Assembly: GCF_027595985.1 (NCBI RefSeq)
Contig: NC_073312.1
Location: 12,715,995-12,779,994, forward strand
Source: Sorex araneus
Lineage: Eukaryota > Chordata > Mammalia > Eulipotyphla > Soricidae
DNA length: 64,000 bases
Reading direction: 5' to 3'
Of this stretch, positions 41,966 to 52,130 are shown piece after piece (within the stretch, counting starts at the first letter, position 1; each line of letters starts with the position of its first letter). The notes beneath the pieces are model-generated. The model was not told the DNA's origin, searched no databases, and saw only the letters and a program-made list of their open reading frames with translations. The position numbers were made by a program, and so were the translations under genes.

Positions 41966-42279
41966 GGTTGAGAGGGACCATCTTGGTTTCTCAGCCCCTT
42001 AGCACCTGGCCGGAGCCCACCTTGCTGATTCCTGGTGGTGGTTGGTGACCGCAGTGTAGATGGTGGCTTCTGTCGGCCCCGGGGCCACCTTGCTCGTTTC
42101 AGAACCTGCACTCGTGGCTTTGACTCTTCTGCCAATCTGGCCCGTGGTGGGAGGGGAATGCTGACTTATGCACAAGAGTGTTTTCTGCTTCTGTGATAAC
42201 TTCAACCCCCCGTGCAGTGCTCCTGGTCACTACCAGTGGCCCGACTCTGGCTTCCCGGGAAGGTTGGTGAAAACCCATG

Positions 42280-42896
42280 CACAGAATCGTTGTTTTTTTT
42301 TTCTTTTAATTTATTATTTCATAAAGTAGTTCACAATATTTCATTACATTTAATATTCAAACACCAATCCCACCACCATTACACCTGACACCTTCCCACC
42401 ACCGTATTTTGGATGTTTCTATCCCAAACCCAAATCCCTGCCCCAAAGCAGAACCGAAATCATGTATTTTGTATTGCTTGTTATGAAAAACTGCTGAAAA
42501 TGCTGCAAGAAAGTATCCTTAGAGGAAATAGGGTGGAGATTGTTTTGTTTCACCCGGGGCTCATTAAGTCCTTCTATAAGAGATCACTACCATGTTGTTA
42601 TATATATATATAACATATGTTATATATATACTTATATATATATTTATATATACATATAAGTTGCTTGTTATGTATATGTATAAGTATATGTATAAGTATA
42701 TACATATGTATAAGTATATACATATAAGTATATATGTATATACTTGTAGAAAGAAAATGTATATTTCCCTCTAAGATTGGTTGCTTGGTTGCCTCCTTCT
42801 TTGAACCCCATCAAATGTGGTACGGTAATCTTGGAGTATGGTTCTCACCCGCCCCTCTCCGGGGCATCCTGAGTGAAACCGCCACACAGAATCGTT
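42280..42896 (-). mobile_element. Polyadenylated retroposon (type B), longer copy with target duplication
   Basis: CACAGAATCGTT occurs at 42280-42291 and 42885-42896. On the minus strand the element starts near 42884, runs through CGTACCACATTTGATGGGG, AAGAAGGAGGCAACCAAG and CAATCTTAGAGGGAAATATA, then an AT microsatellite (42596-42745), an AT-moderate middle, TTTCGGTTCTGCTTTGGGGCAGGGATT and GGTGGTGGGATTGGTGTTTGAAT, and ends in an A-rich tail next to AAATAATAAATTAAAAG. It shares both flanks of its sequence with the copy at 10949, which lacks the middle. No open frame of note. The autonomous partner is unknown; use of L1 machinery is inferred from poly(A) and the duplication. Confidence 0.85.
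42596..42745. repeat. (TA)n / TATATG-rich microsatellite inside the retroposon
   Basis: A cryptic repeat of TATATA, TATGTATAAG and ACATATAAG units, about 150 bp. It is self-complementary and so prone to cruciforms and replication slippage. Confidence 0.93.
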
Positions 42897-43251
42897 TTCT
42901 TTGAGAATGGAAGAGCCTGGACGCCAGGGGACAGGTTCCAGATTGGCCTGGGTGGAGACCTGCGTAAGGAGCGTTTCAAAGCAGGACCCCAGTCCATGGT
43001 GAAGAAGGGGCGTTGCAGTGTCAGGCTGGGGCTACTTATTTCTGCTCCTTGGACAGTGTGCCCTGCCGTGCCAGGTTGCCAGTATGCATGCAGCAGAGGC
43101 AGGGTGTCCACTGTTGGGCTGGGTCATCGGACACTCGCCTCTGCTCCTGGAACCCCTGCTCACACCTATCAGCGTGGGCTTTCCTTGTCTTCCTCACTCT
43201 GCAGCTCTTGCTCCCTCTTTTGAGGAATGTTAAGGGCCCATCGATATTCTT

Positions 43252-43412
43252 GTCGGTTTGTTTTAGGGCTGCACCTGATTATATTGACTCCTGGCTCTGC
43301 ACTCAGGGATCCTGGAGGGACTTGAGGGGCCATATGAGGTGCCGGGAGTGGAACCTGGGTTGGCCGCGTGCAAGGCAAATATCCACCCCGCTGCACGTTC
43401 ACTATAGCCCCA
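43252..43412 (-). repeat. Diverged SINE, minus strand
   Basis: TTTTAGGGCTGCACCTGATTATATTG, ACTCCTGGCTCTGCACTCAGGG, CATATGAGGTGCCGGGAG, GGAACCTGGGTTGGCCGCGTGCAAGGC and TTCACTATAGCCCC. Confidence 0.8.
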
Positions 43413-43415
43413 TCC

Positions 43416-43670
43416 ACAGCATTGTAGCACGGCACTGTTGTCCCGTTGTTCATCGATTTGCTTGAGCGGGCACCAGTAATGTCTCCAATGTGAGACTTGT
43501 TACTGTTTTTGGCATATCGAATATGCCACGGGTAGCTTGCCAGGCTCTGCCGTGTGGGTAGGATACTCTCAGTAGCTTGCTGGTCTCTCCAAGAGGGACG
43601 GAGGAATCAAACCTGGGTCAGTCACTTGCAAGGCAAATGCCCTACCCGCTGTGCTATCGCTCCAGTCCAG
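43416..43670 (-). repeat. Second SINE type, minus strand, complete
   Basis: CACGGCACTGTTGTCCCGTTGTTCATCGATTTGC, AGCGGGCACCAGTAATGTC, GAGACTTGTTACTG, GGCATATCGAATATGCCACGGG, GCTTGCCAGGCTCTGCC, GGATACTCTCAGTAGCTTGC and CTGTGCTATCGCTCCAGTCC. It lies in tandem, same strand, with the SINE at 43252. Confidence 0.93.
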
Positions 43671-43939
43671 CGATCTGGCTGTGACATCTGTCACCCCATT
43701 GATCGCCAGGGTTGATTGATTCGGCTGATCTGGCTGGCCAGGCAGGTGTTCCCTTCCTCTCTCACCGCTCCACGCGCGTCCCTCCCAAAGCTGCACGCTT
43801 GGTCGGAGAGGACGGCCTTCCCCGAATAGAGACGGACTGCTCTTCAGCCGAGGGTATGCGAGTAGCTGCGCCCCCCTGCTAGAACCTCCAAACAAGCTCT
43901 CAAGGTCCCATCAACGTCAATGATTAGAAAGTAGCTAAG

Positions 43940-44065
43940 GGTCTCCAGAAAGCTCGAAAGGCTGGACCACGTGCTTTGCAGGCAGGAGCCAGGATTTGAT
44001 CCCCAGAACTGCATGGGCTCCTGAGTCTCACCAGGCGTGGCCCAAAAACAACCCTCTCCCCCACG
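43940..44065 (+). repeat. Diverged SINE fragment
   Basis: AGCCAGGATTTGATCCCCAG, CATGGGCTCCTGAGTCTCACC and GCGTGGCCCAAAAACAACC (box B, body, tail start). Confidence 0.6.
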
Positions 44066-44364
44066 TAATAATGCTAGTATTAGCGTCTCTCAGCTTATTT
44101 TTCTTTCTGGGTCTTATAGGTACACACAGGGGACCAGAGGCCCCTCCTGGTGCTTCCTGGCCACACGGCCGGTGGCTCATTGTCAGGCTGAGGATGTTGT
44201 TGGCCCCTGAGTTGCTGGGGACTCCCCAAACGATGCTTGTGTGGTGGCGTTGGCTGCCGGCAGGGCATGTGTCTTAACCCTTGCACGCTCTTTCAGGTCC
44301 CCTTGTACGCTTTCTCAGGCCCCCTGGCAGCTATGCATGGTCAATCTCTGTGCCTGATAGCTTG

Positions 44365-44465
44365 TTGGCAATGTGAGTTGGGGGGTGTCTTGTGGTGCCG
44401 AGGATCGAACTCAGGGCCTCTTACATGCAAATGCTCTTTCATTTGGGCCGCTTCTGGCTCTATTT
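44365..44465 (-). repeat. SINE fragment, minus strand
   Basis: GGTGCCGAGGATCGAACTCAGGGCC, then ACATGCAAATGCTC and GGGCCGCTTCTGGC, matches box B and head complements only. Confidence 0.5.
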
Positions 44466-46124
44466 CCGTGCATGCTCAGTTTCACCCCCACAGCACTCCC
44501 AGTGACGGCCATTTCATTGCCCGCTGCCGCCCAGGGTGCTGTTGGCCCAGGGAGGGATGCACAGACCGAGTGTGAGTCTGTTGTCCACGTTCCTCACAGT
44601 TCCTTCTCTGGCCTGGCACCCTCCCCAGCTCCCTTAGCCCCTTCAGACTCGGGGCAGTGCTGGGAGAAGCCCTCGACCAGGCCGGGCCCAGCTCCCAGCA
44701 GCCCCTGTGGCGTAGCTGACACCTGGGGGGTTCTGGAGAGTAAAGCAGCCCTTCGGGGGTCTCGGGACTGCTCCCCGCGTGGCCGTGGAGAAGGCCCTGA
44801 GAGCCGCTTCTCCCCTGCAAGGCTGGGTGGGCGACGTCCACACAGAGGCCCCTGCAGGCTCTTCTCTTAGGCCCCGGCACTGCCTTCCCGGCCTGCAGGA
44901 GGGAGCAGGAGGGAGGACGGCGGCAGGACCTGGGCTTTGTGGAGGGGGAGGTGGTGATCTGCCCAGGTCCCGGCCACTCCAGGCCTGCCCAGCCACCTCA
45001 GCGTGCCTGGTGTCCGGTGGCGGCCAGTCCGAACCGAGGCGGGGGCTTCCTGAGAGGAGGCTCAGACCCCCACTGTGCTGCCTGTGTGGGTGGGCGTGGC
45101 CTGGGCCGAGGAAATGGCTGTTCTTAGAAGGAGCCCCCCGGTGGTCTCTCCCCTGCTTGTGCTTCACCAGGGGACACTCTTCCTTCTCGTCCTTCCTCCT
45201 CACCCCCGCCTTCATCCCCATGGCCCCCTGCCCCAAGCCAGCTTGCTTTCGTCCCATCCCCTCTGGGGGTCACACCATGCTCTCTGCGCAGGGGTCTGTC
45301 CCCACTCTCCAAACTGGGCCCCATGCGGCCCACAATGCACACGGGGACGACGGTGCCCCCGCGGGGCCTCTCTGGACCTTCTGCCCACTTTCCCACCCTC
45401 CTCTTCCAACTCGAGCATCCAGATGGCTCTGCTGAGGGTGTGGGTACGGGGCAGGGCGGGAGAGACTGGCATGGCCCCTGGCTGGGCGGGTACCACCGGG
45501 GCCCATCCCTCTGTGGGGCAGACCAGTGGGCGGGAGGGACTCAGGGATGACTCGCCCTGAGGCAGGGAGCACATTCCCCCCCCCCCTCCTCCAATTTGGA
45601 AGACAAGATCCGGTGGCTTCTGCCCCCAGAAGGACTCGCGCCCCAGGCCCTGTTCGGCCACACGCCATTGGGGCCCCACAGCTGTCTCGTCTGCTGGCAG
45701 ATGCGGGTGGGGGTGGGCCCTCGCTCACAGCCGCCCCTCTGTGGAGGCCCTGGACAAGTGTGGGGGAACAATGGCCCTTCTCAGCTAGCAGAGAGCAGAC
45801 GCGCCCAGTGGAGTTGGTCCATCCCTTGGAGCTGGGTCAAGCCCACAGACAAGCTGCCATTGATGGAGCCCGGGGGTGCCCAGACAGCCGTGAGCGCAGC
45901 AGGGCACAGGGCACGGGGCTGCCCGCAGAGAGGCCATCCCAGCGACGTCGACCTCGGCCAGGGCGTGCCTGACTCTTGGTGTATTTGGGAATGCAGGGTC
46001 ACAGGGCCCACAGGGCCCGACTCCAGGCGAGTGTGGACGAGTCAGCTGTTGAACCCAAGGGTCCTGGGACTGGGAGTCAGGACATGGCCTTGGGCTCTGG
46101 GTTCTGCTGGGATCTGTCCACTAT
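44466..46124. other. Gene-free GC-rich stretch
   Basis: Several long frames are open on both strands, all Pro/Gly/Ala/Arg-rich without domain content. No repeat recognised. Confidence 0.35.
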
Positions 46125-46260
46125 AGCAGGTGGGAGGGAGGGGGAAGGGAGGGAAATAAGGGGAAGGGGGAGGGAAAGGAGGGGGAGAGGAGGGGGGAAG
46201 AAGGGAGAGGGAAAGATAAAGGGAGAATGAGAGGGAGAGGGAGAGGGAGAGAGAGAAACT
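46125..46260. repeat. (GGGA)n purine-rich simple repeat
   Basis: About 130 bp of GGGAGGGGGAAGG and GGGAGAGGGAGA units, purine-only on the plus strand. It can form triplex or G4 structures. Confidence 0.92.
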
Positions 46261-46464
46261 TAGGGGTCAGGTAGAGCATGGGGGTGGGGGATGGGAGTAG
46301 TTGGGAGGGGGCTCCCGGCCTCCAGGACCCTGCAGCTGGGGGCCCATGTCCCAGCTCTGTCTGCTTCAGGCTCTGACACCCCCACCCTCTCCGCCCCCGC
46401 TGCCCCTGTGTTCCCTTCCTCCAGCTGTCTAGGCCAATTTGATTTTTCTTCCTCCCATTCTTGG

Positions 46465-46690
46465 TGTTGCTCTTGTTTTTCCAGGTGGAGTTATTTTAAA
46501 TATTTAAAAATAGCAAAAACAGCACCTACACATTGCAAATTGCTGTTTCACTCCGTACAGAGTTCAGTGTAGTAATTTTACATTTTTTTATAGCCCAAGT
46601 CATGCATGCTTATTATAAAATCTGTGTGTGGAGCAGAAATTTATCCCATGGAATGTGAAAATGCCTAGAATTCCACCCGCCGCGATGCTA
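46465..46690. repeat. Probable ancient LINE remnant
   Basis: AT-rich text (TTAAATATTTAAAAATAGC, TTATAGCCCAAGTCATGC, CAGAAATTTATCCCATGGAATG, AGAATTCCACCC) has the look of an old LINE 3' region, but I cannot assign it to a family. Confidence 0.3.
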
Positions 46691-46734
46691 TCTGTCAGCA
46701 GCTCTGTGTCCAAACAGCCCTCCTCCGCCACCCG

Positions 46735-46835
46735 AATCGGAACGACCTTTCCTTTCCTCTTTTCTCTCCCCCCTCTCGTTCCCTCCTTCCATTCTCTCTC
46801 CTCCTCCCCTCTCCTGCCCTGCCCTCTTTCCTCTC
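46735..46835. repeat. CT-rich pyrimidine tract
   Basis: About 100 bp of CCTCTTTTCTC, CCCCCCTCTCG and TCCTCCCCTCTCC text, pyrimidine-only on the plus strand over long stretches. Confidence 0.85.
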
Positions 46836-47035
46836 TTTGAAACCCTCATCCTTATGAGCTTCCAAAAGCTGAAAGTTACCCTTGAAAGCATCTAAAATAA
46901 TCCAGCTTTGTTGAAATAGTCATTCATATGCCACACAAGTCACAAATGCCCACCTGCAAATCAATGGATCCACAAGACATGTTATAGTTATGCTTCCACA
47001 GTCAGGCGCCGCTTAACTAGAGGGATGCACTCAAC

Positions 47036-47229
47036 AAAGTTTTTGGTTTTTGTTTTGGCTGGGGTTTGCTTTGGTGCTACACCAGTGGTGCTCAGGCCAC
47101 TCTTCTTGGCTCATTGCTTGGCCATTGCTCCTAGGGATGCTCAAGGCAGCATTTGCACGCTGGGATTGAACCTGGGGTCTCCGCCCCCAAAGTATATACC
47201 TCAACCCTTCGAGTCATCTCCCTTGCCAA
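47036..47229 (-). repeat. tRNA-derived SINE, minus strand, inside the inverted-repeat region
   Basis: TTTTTGGTTTTTGTTTTGGCTGGGG, ACACCAGTGGTGCTCAGGCC, GCTCCTAGGGATGCTCAAGGCAGC, GGGATTGAACCTGGGGTC and TCATCTCCCTTGCC. CAACAA on both sides (47032 and 47227) is a possible short target duplication. Confidence 0.7.
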
Positions 47230-47590
47230 CAATTTACCATTTCAAACACACCATTCGTGTGTTGTATGTATTCAAAGAGAGGTGCAACCATCACTGCCAG
47301 TCAAGTTTAGAATATTTTAAATTCTAGAACATATTTGATATCTCATAAAGAAACCCCTTGTCTCCTAGCAATCACCCCACTGCCCATTGCCTTCCTGCCC
47401 TCCCCCCTTTCACCCCCTTGCAAGTGCTCAGTAGCCATGCCTTCACTGATTTCCCGAGTTTGGACTTCACATAAATGGAACCACATGATATATAGATCTT
47501 GTGTTTCCAAGATTTAATCCACATCGTAACTTGTCATCAAGTTGTAACAGGAAATCAGTCCTTTCTTATTGTGGCCCACTGGTATTCTAG
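47230..47590 (-). mobile_element. Old L1M fragment, minus strand, 3' part
   Basis: GGTGCAACCATCACTGCC, TCTAGAACATATTTGATATCTC, AAAGAAACCCCTTGTCTCCTAGCAATCACCCC, GTTTGGACTTCACATAAATGGAACCACATGATATATAG and TATTGTGGCCCACTGGTATTC match the reverse-strand L1M 3' region (aaccatcaccac...aaagaaaccctgtacccattagcagtcactcccc...tataaatggaatcatacaatat). Confidence 0.8.
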
Positions 47591-47817
47591 CACAGGTGTG
47601 TTCCACATGGTCATATAGTCATGTGTTCGTGCCCTTGTGGTCAACAGCATACACAGAAGAGGTTCCAATAGGCTGCACTAAGTAGCTTAGGTGTGTAGTA
47701 GGCTTGAGCTTTGTTAATGACTACAACACTTAATGACTACAACACTGGCACAACAACAAAATCATCCAATGACGCACTTCGATGAATGCATCCCTGTAGT
47801 TAAGTGGTGCCCAACTG
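47591..47817 (-). mobile_element. MER2-like (TcMar-Tigger) DNA transposon end
   Basis: Reading the minus strand from 47817: CAGTTGGGCACCACTTAACTACAGGGATGCATTC, GTGCGTCATTGGATGATTTTGTTGTTGTGC, then GCCTACTACACACCTAAGCTAC...GCCTATTG. This follows the MER2 terminus (cagtcgtgcgtcgcttaacgacagggatacg...gcctactacacacctaggctat). It interrupts the old L1. It contains a perfect 16-bp tandem repeat TTAATGACTACAACAC at 47714-47745. Confidence 0.85.
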
Positions 47818-48070
47818 GGGATGCATAGCTATAACATACCTTGTAGATCCATTAATTTGCAGGTAGGCATTTGTGTTGTTTCCACTTCTGGGTTATTATG
47901 AATAATACTTTTATAAATGTGTACCTATGTTTTTGTTTATCTTACATCTCCACTAGGAGTAGAATTTCTAGGTCATGTAATAATTCTTTTCTGCTGGAGG
48001 AACTGAAAGACTGTTTTTCCAAATGTACTGCTCTGGGCTACTTTTCCACCAGCTATATTTTATTCTAGTA
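47818..48070 (-). mobile_element. Old L1M fragment, minus strand, continuation
   Basis: TTGTAGATCCATTAATTTGC, GGCATTTGTGTTGTTTCCACTTCTGGGTTATTATGAATAATAC, AGGAGTAGAATTTCTAGGTCATG and GAGGAACTGAAAGACTG reproduce the L1 ORF2-end region in antisense (ggacatttgggttgtttccactttttggctattatgaataatg...ctgggtcatatgg...gaggaactgccaaactg). It is the 5' continuation of the L1 at 47230. Confidence 0.85.
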
Positions 48071-49366
48071 CTTTTGTCTTCTTTTTTTTGGCGGGGGGGT
48101 TGCTTTAAGTTGTAAACGATTTGAGATTCTTTATTAGGAGTTTAAGTGTGTTTTTCTTTCCAGGTTGAACATCTGGTTTGTGTTGATGGCATTTTTCAGT
48201 CATTTTTTCCCCTCAATGTCCTTATCATAAATGAAATCATTGCGTCTACGAGGGAATTCTGTATAGTCTTTCCCCTCCATTCCCTCGTCCATTCTGATGC
48301 CTTGCCACTCTGCTTTAATTTTTGTAGGCTTGTGATATGTTCCCTGACTTGATTTTTTTTCAAAATTCACTCATCCTCGCTGCCATTTATCCAACTCTAA
48401 TTTCCATACATTGCAGAGTTAAAAACTGTACGAGTCAACGCCCACATGGTTCCTGCGGTCTCACAGTCAGGAGGAAATATGAGTTCCCAGGGCCAGGCCT
48501 CTGGTGAAAGCATCGCAGGAATAATTTTATCTGTGTCATTCTGTGAGAGTAGCCATAGTTTTTCATTCTCATTATTAACACGAGGAAGTAAAGACTTGAG
48601 AACTCTCAACTCTGAAAGAGGAAACAGCCAAACACACACACGAGGGTGCTTGAGTAAGTTCTGGATGCTGTGTTCCCGGATTCCTTGAGAGCTGGAGAGG
48701 GTCAGGACATCATGTGGGAAATTCAATTCAGGATCTTTCCTGGAGCTAGTTTCTGTTCCTTCCTAGAGGAATGATGGGTTCAACAAGCCTGTTGAGGAGG
48801 ACCCACATCTTGGGATGTCAACGTACTGTACATACATCTTGTCATTTCTTGGTACCTACATGCCATTAAAAACACAAACAGTGGGGAAATAAAGTCGGAC
48901 TTGAATTGTATTCCCCACCGCCACCCCCCACCCCACCCCCCAGAAGATGCTACCCGAAACCCTGGTAGGGATGGAGATTTCGTCCCCCGTCTTGAAAAGG
49001 ATAGCAGATGTATTTGCCACATAAAACATGCAAACTCCTATAGAATCCCAAGTGATGAGGAGTCCTCTCTTCCCAGGCAGACCACTCCCACTCTCCAGAC
49101 CACTCCCTGGGGAATTATCGTTCAGGGAACAGAACTGATGGACTCAATGCTAGATCTACTTTCTCTTTCTCAGACTTCATGGAGAGCTTGGGGCTCAGGG
49201 GCCATGGGGTCAAGAGACCATCATGTGATTGCCCTGGAAGGTTTGCTTGTAGGAATGTGGAATAACCCCTTGTGGAATAAGAAATCTTTAAGGAATTTTT
49301 CTTAGAAATGGTGATAAAAATGGAATCCAAGTTCCTTCAGTATTTTAGAACTTCTAGTAAAGAAAG

Positions 49367-49372
<6 letters not shown>
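48071..49372. other. Gene-free, AT-moderate stretch
   Basis: No recognised repeat. Single-copy-looking DNA with CACCCCCCACCCC near 48921 and no exon support. Confidence 0.35.
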
Positions 49373-49440
<68 letters not shown>

Positions 49441-49466
49441 TCCCTCTCCCTCTCCCTCCCTCTCCT
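49373..49466. repeat. (TC)n microsatellite with (TCCC) end
   Basis: About 30 pure TC units followed by TCCCTC variants, 94 bp in all. Confidence 0.96.
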
Positions 49467-49613
49467 ATTACTTCTCACCCTCTCAGACACTGGTTTCATG
49501 TAATGCATTTTCCCAAAGTTTTAACTGCATGGTGGGGGCCTTATTCTTTCTCATCCAGAGAAACTAGGATACTTTGAGCCCGTGTGACCTGCCTCTGAAG
49601 GTTCTGTTTCTGC

Positions 49614-49621
49614 TGACGTCA
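49614..49621. promoter_or_regulatory. Perfect CRE (TGACGTCA)
   Basis: A single palindromic CREB/ATF site within CTGCTGACGTCATCAC. No CpG island or exon is next to it, so occupancy is uncertain; an isolated 8-mer is expected by chance about once per 65 kb. Confidence 0.3.
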
Positions 49622-50084
49622 TCACTGTGGTGGAGTCACTTGGCTAGTTCCTCCCTTCTCCATCTGGTGTGTGTCATGACTCACAGTGGACCACCAACCA
49701 GCCCCCAGACTGCTATGTTTGTGGCCTTCCATGGTGGTCAGTCCATCCCTGGCCTATAGACCACATTGCTTCCTCGATGCATCCTCTCTGGGGACCTGTT
49801 GGGCTCTTGGATCTTGGGAAGCTCAAAGATGGGGCCAGTGTGGGGGGAGGGGCACATCCCTTCTCCAGGCTCTTCTGGTCTTGGAAACCCATTTGATTTA
49901 AGGCATCATCTAAAATGCAGAAGGCTGTGACAACCTAAAAGATAGTACATTTGCAGGTCTGGTTTTTTTTAAGATTTGTTTTAATGCAGAAATTTTTCTC
50001 CTGCAAGATTTGTCATCCAGTTAATTAGAAGGTGTTCATTTACTTTCTAGGTCATATGTCCATGAGGGATATGATGAAGACAAG

Positions 50085-52130
50085 GGCATTTTTTTTTGAG
50101 TATTTGTTGGTGGAAGACCGAGATTGCTCTGGAAAGGGTTCCAGTTTTAGTAGATGGTTTGCCTTTTCTCTCCCATTCAGGAGTCTTTGAGTGTCAAATG
50201 GCGATGAGTGAGGGATAAACATTCCAGTAACACACGAGATGGCTCTCTAACTCATGCATAAAAAAGTCCTTCTCAGAATTCTAGGCAGTGTCCCGTGCCA
50301 TGGCTTGTGCTGTTTTTTGAAACACCTGTTGCATTGCGGTCCTGAAGAATAGTCGGCAGCTGTCTGGGAGGTCTGTGAAGGACGTAGTGAAGATTGCAGC
50401 CTCATGATTGGAGGTCAAAGCAATCCACATACAGGTGGCCAGACACCTGATCATCTGGTCACTTGTCCTCCTCCTGGGGGACCTCTTCCCTTGCCTTGGG
50501 CTCTGTTCTTCTGTGTCTTCCCTGCTTCCCTGAGAGCTTCCTGGCCAGCTGGGGCTTGACACGTGGCAGATAAGGCTCTCGGAAAGCCCCAGGAAAAATG
50601 TGATTCTGTTTCTTGAGTTTTTCAAAAATCTTGAAGAATCAGCTCTGAAAAATGCTATAGGAGCCCATTGGAGGGAGCCCTTTACAGACTCCCTTTGATG
50701 CTGTGAGGACTCATAGTGTCCCCTGGAAAAGGAGCTGTGTGTGTGTGTGTATGTGTGTGTGGGGAGGAGGGTGCCACCCTCAAGTCCCTGCCCTTGCTGC
50801 TTCCCCTGTCCGTGGTTCATTGCTGTCTGAAGGCATTGAGCTGAAGCAGCTCAGGGCGAGGAAATCATTCTGTCCCTCTTTGTCCTAGACAAGGAGGGAG
50901 CTCAGTATGCAGTTATTGAGTATTTACTTCGTTACAGTGGGGGGGAAACCAGTAACCATTGTAGCCCAGAAACCATTATTTGGCTAAGACCTTGGTTCTG
51001 TGGATGGTGTTGATACTGCTGTAGAAGTTACAGTCCATGGGGTCTGGTACCATGTCATCGCTCTACCAGGTGGCCCACAGAGGTGGATGCACTCCCTGTG
51101 TAGCCTGGAGCACACCTTGATGGGTGCAGCAGTGACCAGGGAGCACGTTTTGGTCCTCGATTGCTCCCCCTTTCCCCCACCCCCCGCCGCCCATGCCAAG
51201 TCATCTAGTGTAGAAACTGTGCTTGGTGCCTTCTGCTGAGATTCTCCCCTGGAAAGTGTGTCTTCCCAGAGAATCAGCTCCGTTAGGATTTTCAGAAATG
51301 CGCTATCTGCTAAACTTATCTTCTAACCTGCAGATTAAGGTGAAGTCTGCAGCCTCTCGAGCCCGATTGTCCAAGAGCCATTCTTTGTCTTGCAAAGGCC
51401 AGGGGTGACGGGGAGGAATGCATTAGTGGGAATCTGTAAACTGTGAGTCCAGGGATATGCTGTAGATGTGTGTGATGACCTTGGCACGGAAAATGCTCCC
51501 TGTGAAATTGGCAAACGCGGCCGCCTTGGCTGGGGGGAGGCAGGTGAAGGGTGTGCCAAGCCCTATCCCCAGGGGTCTCTCGAGCATCTCCATCCCATTC
51601 CTCCTGGCTCTGTGGGTGGTGATTGCGGGGTGGGGGGGAGGCCTTGCAAGTTCCAATGGGTTCTCCGTCTCGGGCAGATTCTGCCTGGGTGGTCTTTTAT
51701 TCTTCCCATGCTTCTCTATCCTGCAGTCTTCAGATGGTCTCTCCCTGGGATAGCGTTGAAGTCATCGTGTGTGTTTCTAATTGCACGTGGACGGTGCTGC
51801 ATAGATGAAGTTCAGTGTTACGGGTTAGAGGTCAGCATGTCCCTTCTGACCATGTGATCTCTGCCGAAGGGCTGCGCTGTGGTTTTTGAGTGGACATTCT
51901 CCTCCAGGAAAAGCGACGATCTTAGAGGTTCAATGAGTTCTGAGGAAGAAACACAGAATATTCTTTGCACGAGACTCAAAGAAGTAGGCGCTGATAGGAA
52001 GGAGTGGAGACACGTCTGTGCGAGCTGGATGGAGGCTGCGGAACCGTCCTATGGTGTGATTTCGGTGGCATTTATTCCTTCTCTTGCCTACGCTGAAGAT
52101 CCATAAGAGCATTGCAGCTGCTCACGGCTG
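50085..52130 (-). pseudogene. Possible decayed retrocopy of an unrecognised gene
   Basis: On the minus strand, frames hop but stay protein-like over about 1.8 kb. Examples are a 179-codon frame at 50281-50820 (…DLPDSCRLFFRTAMQQ…), a frame around 51200-51290 (…FLKILTELILWEDTLS…) and one at 51423-51656 (…NFTGSIFRAKVITHIYS…). They are not GC-biased filler, no splice sites are obvious, and a T9 run at 50088-50096 could be the poly(A) of the minus strand. Several stops and frame changes separate the pieces. I could not identify the parent gene and the whole call rests on impression of the peptides. A chance set of frames remains quite possible. Confidence 0.25.
50737..50762. repeat. Short (GT)n repeat
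   Basis: About 12 GT units with one AT interruption. Confidence 0.85.

Larger units (their letters stand above)
46941..47875. repeat. 92-bp inverted repeat enclosing SINE, L1 and MER2 sequence
   Basis: The left arm 46941-47032 and the right arm 47784-47875 are reverse complements without gaps: by hand count 78 of 92 positions agree. Each arm consists of about 55-58 bp of L1-like DNA (CACAAATGCC...ATGTTATAG) joined to a MER2-like terminus (CAGT..GGC.CC.CTTAACTA.AGGGATGCA). So the same L1/MER2 junction is present twice, in opposite orientation, 751 bp apart. An inverted duplication of an L1 that already carried a MER2 is the simplest reading. Confidence 0.85.

Noticed and set aside
49373..49466. 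CRISPR-like or satellite array
   Set aside because: Only simple sequence repeats are present in the window; there are no spacer-separated direct repeats, and the genome is clearly mammalian.
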